Below, piece by piece: positions 62,332 through 64,000 of a stretch of 64,000 nt of DNA. Each line of letters begins with the position of its first letter. Within the stretch, counting starts at the first letter, position 1. The stretch is taken from positions 29,163 to 93,162 of the forward strand of contig JAEUHN010000036.1 of NCBI GenBank assembly GCA_016795365.1. Reading direction: 5' to 3'. The translations under genes were made by a program, and so were the position numbers. The notes beneath the pieces were generated by a model. The model had not been told where the DNA came from. It did not search any database and saw only the letters and a list, made by a program, of their open reading frames with translations. The stretch is from Verrucomicrobiaceae bacterium. GTDB lineage: Bacteria > Verrucomicrobiota > Verrucomicrobiia > Verrucomicrobiales > Verrucomicrobiaceae.

Positions 62332-63569
62332 GGTTTCAGCACATGATTCCAGAATTCTTCCGCCGAAGGACCGCGCGTGACCGGATACTTCACCGGACTC
62401 TTCTTGATCCCCAAACGCTGCCACTCCGTCACCAGGGCCCCGGCTTCCATCTCGCCCGCCAGAGGCAGCAGGATGGCAATGCCCGAGCCCTCCGGCAGTC
62501 GCGTGGCGGCAGCGGTCGGCGGCAGCATCTTCAGAATGACTTTCTCCGAGGCAGCATCCACCTCCTGCTTCACCACCATCGAAGGCACATCATGCAACTG
62601 ATCCGTCGCGATGGCTTGGTTGATCAGCACCTTCCATGCTTCCACAGGCACCAGCTCGCCCGGCGCACTGAATTGCCCGCGCACCAGATCCATCGCGAAG
62701 GTCCAGAGCATGATCAGCTCGATGCGTGCGAGGTTGGCCCAGTTGAAGGCACGCAGCGGCATGTCCTGCACCAGCAGCACGCCCTCCATCTCCCGCCGCT
62801 CGAACGGCAGCGCCGCAAGGAATGGCTGGTCCTTGGTGGTCTCCATTGCGGACTTGACCGACATCACGGAGCGCTCCTCAAGCGCCCGTCGGGCCAGCGG
62901 ATTCTCATCCATCGTCAACGACTCCTTCAGCGGCTTCGTCGGATGCAGGACTGCCACGCGTTCTAGCTTGTCCCCACGACGCAAGTAGAGACCAGCCGAA
63001 GTCACCTGCGCGTGCTGGTGCAAGAGCGTGAGCAATCCAGCCATCAGCGACTCGGACGATCCCGTCACCAGCTTGCGCAGATCATCGTCCAGGCCCGCCA
63101 GCGTGGCATTGTGCAAGGCCAGTCGTTTTTGCAAATCATGCTTCGCTTCGCGCTGCAAATCAAGCTCTGCGGACATGCGCTCCAGCTCGAAGGCCTGCGC
63201 CTTGCACTTCTCATCGAGAGCCGCCTTCGATCCGCTCAACCACCGGCCGCACTCACCTGCGAGGTAACCCATCAGCACCAATGCACTGAAGTAGAACGGA
63301 TGGTCCTGCACAAAGGCCTTGGTCTCGTCCATTGCCCTTCCTCCATGCGCCGCAGCGATCAGGGCACTCGTCACCGCACCGCTGAAAAGCCCCGCTACAG
63401 CACCATATCGAGCCCCGAGCAGCACGGGCACTAGCAGCCATGGCGTGGGATTGAGTTCCAGCCAGCCGAAGTCAGATCGAGAGACCAGCCCGTTCACCAT
63501 CGCGATCATCCCGCCAAGCACGATCAAGTCGCGCACGCACTTCACTATCTGACGAGGATGTTGTTCCAT
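62328..63569 (-). CDS. pelD: PelD-like regulator of the Pel complex
   Basis: This 413-residue protein has about four N-terminal membrane segments (LIVLGGMIAMVNGLVS, PWLLVPVLLGARYGAVAGLFSGAVTSA). A coiled coil at about 125-155 and a GAF domain at about 170-290 follow (LHQHAQVTSAGLYLRRGD, ERREMEGVLLVQDMPL). The C-terminal region corresponds to the degenerate GGDEF domain. Pseudomonas PelD senses c-di-GMP through an RxxD site there. I find no RxxD in the last 120 residues of this protein. The only nearby RxxD is RRGD in the GAF domain. It is the first gene of the pel run. Confidence 0.85.
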   Translation of the reverse strand: MEQHPRQIVKCVRDLIVLGGMIAMVNGLVSRSDFGWLELNPTPWLLVPVLLGARYGAVAGLFSGAVTSALIAAAHGGRAMDETKAFVQDHPFYFSALVLMGYLAGECGRWLSGSKAALDEKCKAQAFELERMSAELDLQREAKHDLQKRLALHNATLAGLDDDLRKLVTGSSESLMAGLLTLLHQHAQVTSAGLYLRRGDKLERVAVLHPTKPLKESLTMDENPLARRALEERSVMSVKSAMETTKDQPFLAALPFERREMEGVLLVQDMPLRAFNWANLARIELIMLWTFAMDLVRGQFSAPGELVPVEAWKVLINQAIATDQLHDVPSMVVKQEVDAASEKVILKMLPPTAAATRLPEGSGIAILLPLAGEMEAGALVTEWQRLGIKKSPVKYPVTRGPSAEEFWNHVLKP

Positions 63570-63657
63570 TGTAGGAGAGGGAGAGAACCGCCGAACGAAA
63601 GCAAAGCCCGACAAAGGCCGCACACACTTTCTTCTCCAGGTTCCCAAAGAGTTCCAA

Positions 63658-63791
63658 GCGAAGAGCTAAGGGCCTGGAGCAAAGAGGCGCGATGAGGACT
63701 GCTAAGTCTGACATCCACACACGGGCATGAAAACGAGGGATGCACTCGAAGGCAGAGCATCCACTCTTCGCTCTACGCCCTTAGCTCTTCG
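63658..63791. repeat. Inverted-repeat element upstream of pelD and SRP RNA
   Basis: The arm 63658-63686 (GCGAAGAGCTAAGGGC...) matches the reverse complement of 63763-63791 over 29 bp with three mismatches. A 76-bp spacer lies between. It shares the GCGAAG-AGC-TAAG-GGC units with the element at 14069-14204, so both belong to one repeat family. It lies in the divergent 279-bp gap between pelD and the SRP RNA, a place where it may affect promoters. Confidence 0.8.
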
Positions 63792-63848
63792 CTACTTCCC
63801 CTCCGCCTTTCCACTTGTGCCATGCAGAAGGTCGTCTAGTCTCCGCCC

Positions 63849-63946
<98 letters not shown>

Positions 63947-64000
63947 ACTTTTTCTCCGTTGCCGAAGACTCATCGTTCTTCCAAGGCAGCTGCGCTCACC

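Overview
The window is GC-rich, densely packed, single-chromosome-type bacterial DNA. Its gene content points to a Verrucomicrobiota member, most likely near Prosthecobacter or Verrucomicrobium. The indicators are a very large autotransporter-associated beta-strand repeat protein ending in an EPGR-type PEP-CTERM anchor, a large arylsulfatase, many verrucomicrobial-style secreted and acidic hypothetical proteins, and start sites with weak or no Shine-Dalgarno sequences. I assigned the phylum from content and style, not from a marker gene search. No insertion sequence, prophage, CRISPR array or tRNA was seen. The only RNA gene found is a small SRP RNA at the right end. No stretch longer than about 300 bases lacks a gene. 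The largest gaps (58407-58683 and 63570-63848) hold a likely sigma70-type promoter and an inverted-repeat element respectively.

Layout: 1-7701 (+) is an envelope-oriented block. It holds the 3' part of an arylsulfatase, a DUF1254/DUF1214 protein, two outer-membrane barrel proteins, a tiny Arg/Asp-repeat lipoprotein, a lipoprotein alpha/beta hydrolase and a DUF4105 (Lnb-type) membrane enzyme. 7775-10480 (+) encodes a fused ligase-associated exonuclease and ATP-dependent DNA ligase. Convergent to it is a tight four-gene light/DNA-repair operon (13270 to 10562, -): DUF2256, DUF3253, SDR and an FeS-BCP-like photolyase. Then come an ABC-2 exporter pair (13312-15018) split by an inverted-repeat element, a phosphate-type porin (15148-16308), a small lipoprotein, an RND efflux operon with its TolC (16877-22437) and PstS (22521-23348). 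The porin, RND and PstS upstream regions share TGTGACA-type repeats on an 11-bp pitch, which suggests one phosphate-responsive regulon. 23516-25057 is a SorAB-like sulfite dehydrogenase. 25061-26628 (-) encodes a tethered cupredoxin, thioredoxin and Dtd.

26824-31611 is a 1595-residue secreted multidomain protein. 31616-36271 (-) holds cysE, a SprT-like protease, an acidic-tailed protein and an LptF/LptG permease with an N-terminal extension. 36363-38200 holds a cysteine-cluster protein, pyrD and a CDGSH protein. 38223-45637 looks like an electrophile/redox-stress island: LysR regulator, pirin, DoxX-like protein, rhodanese-YceI fusion, old yellow enzyme, VOC protein and a KefC-type K+/H+ antiporter.

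The right end (45696-63569, -) is a biofilm-matrix region. A pelD-pelE-pelF-pelG exopolysaccharide core is followed by the 4236-residue beta-strand repeat protein with its own likely promoter. The SRP RNA (63849-63946, +) closes the window.
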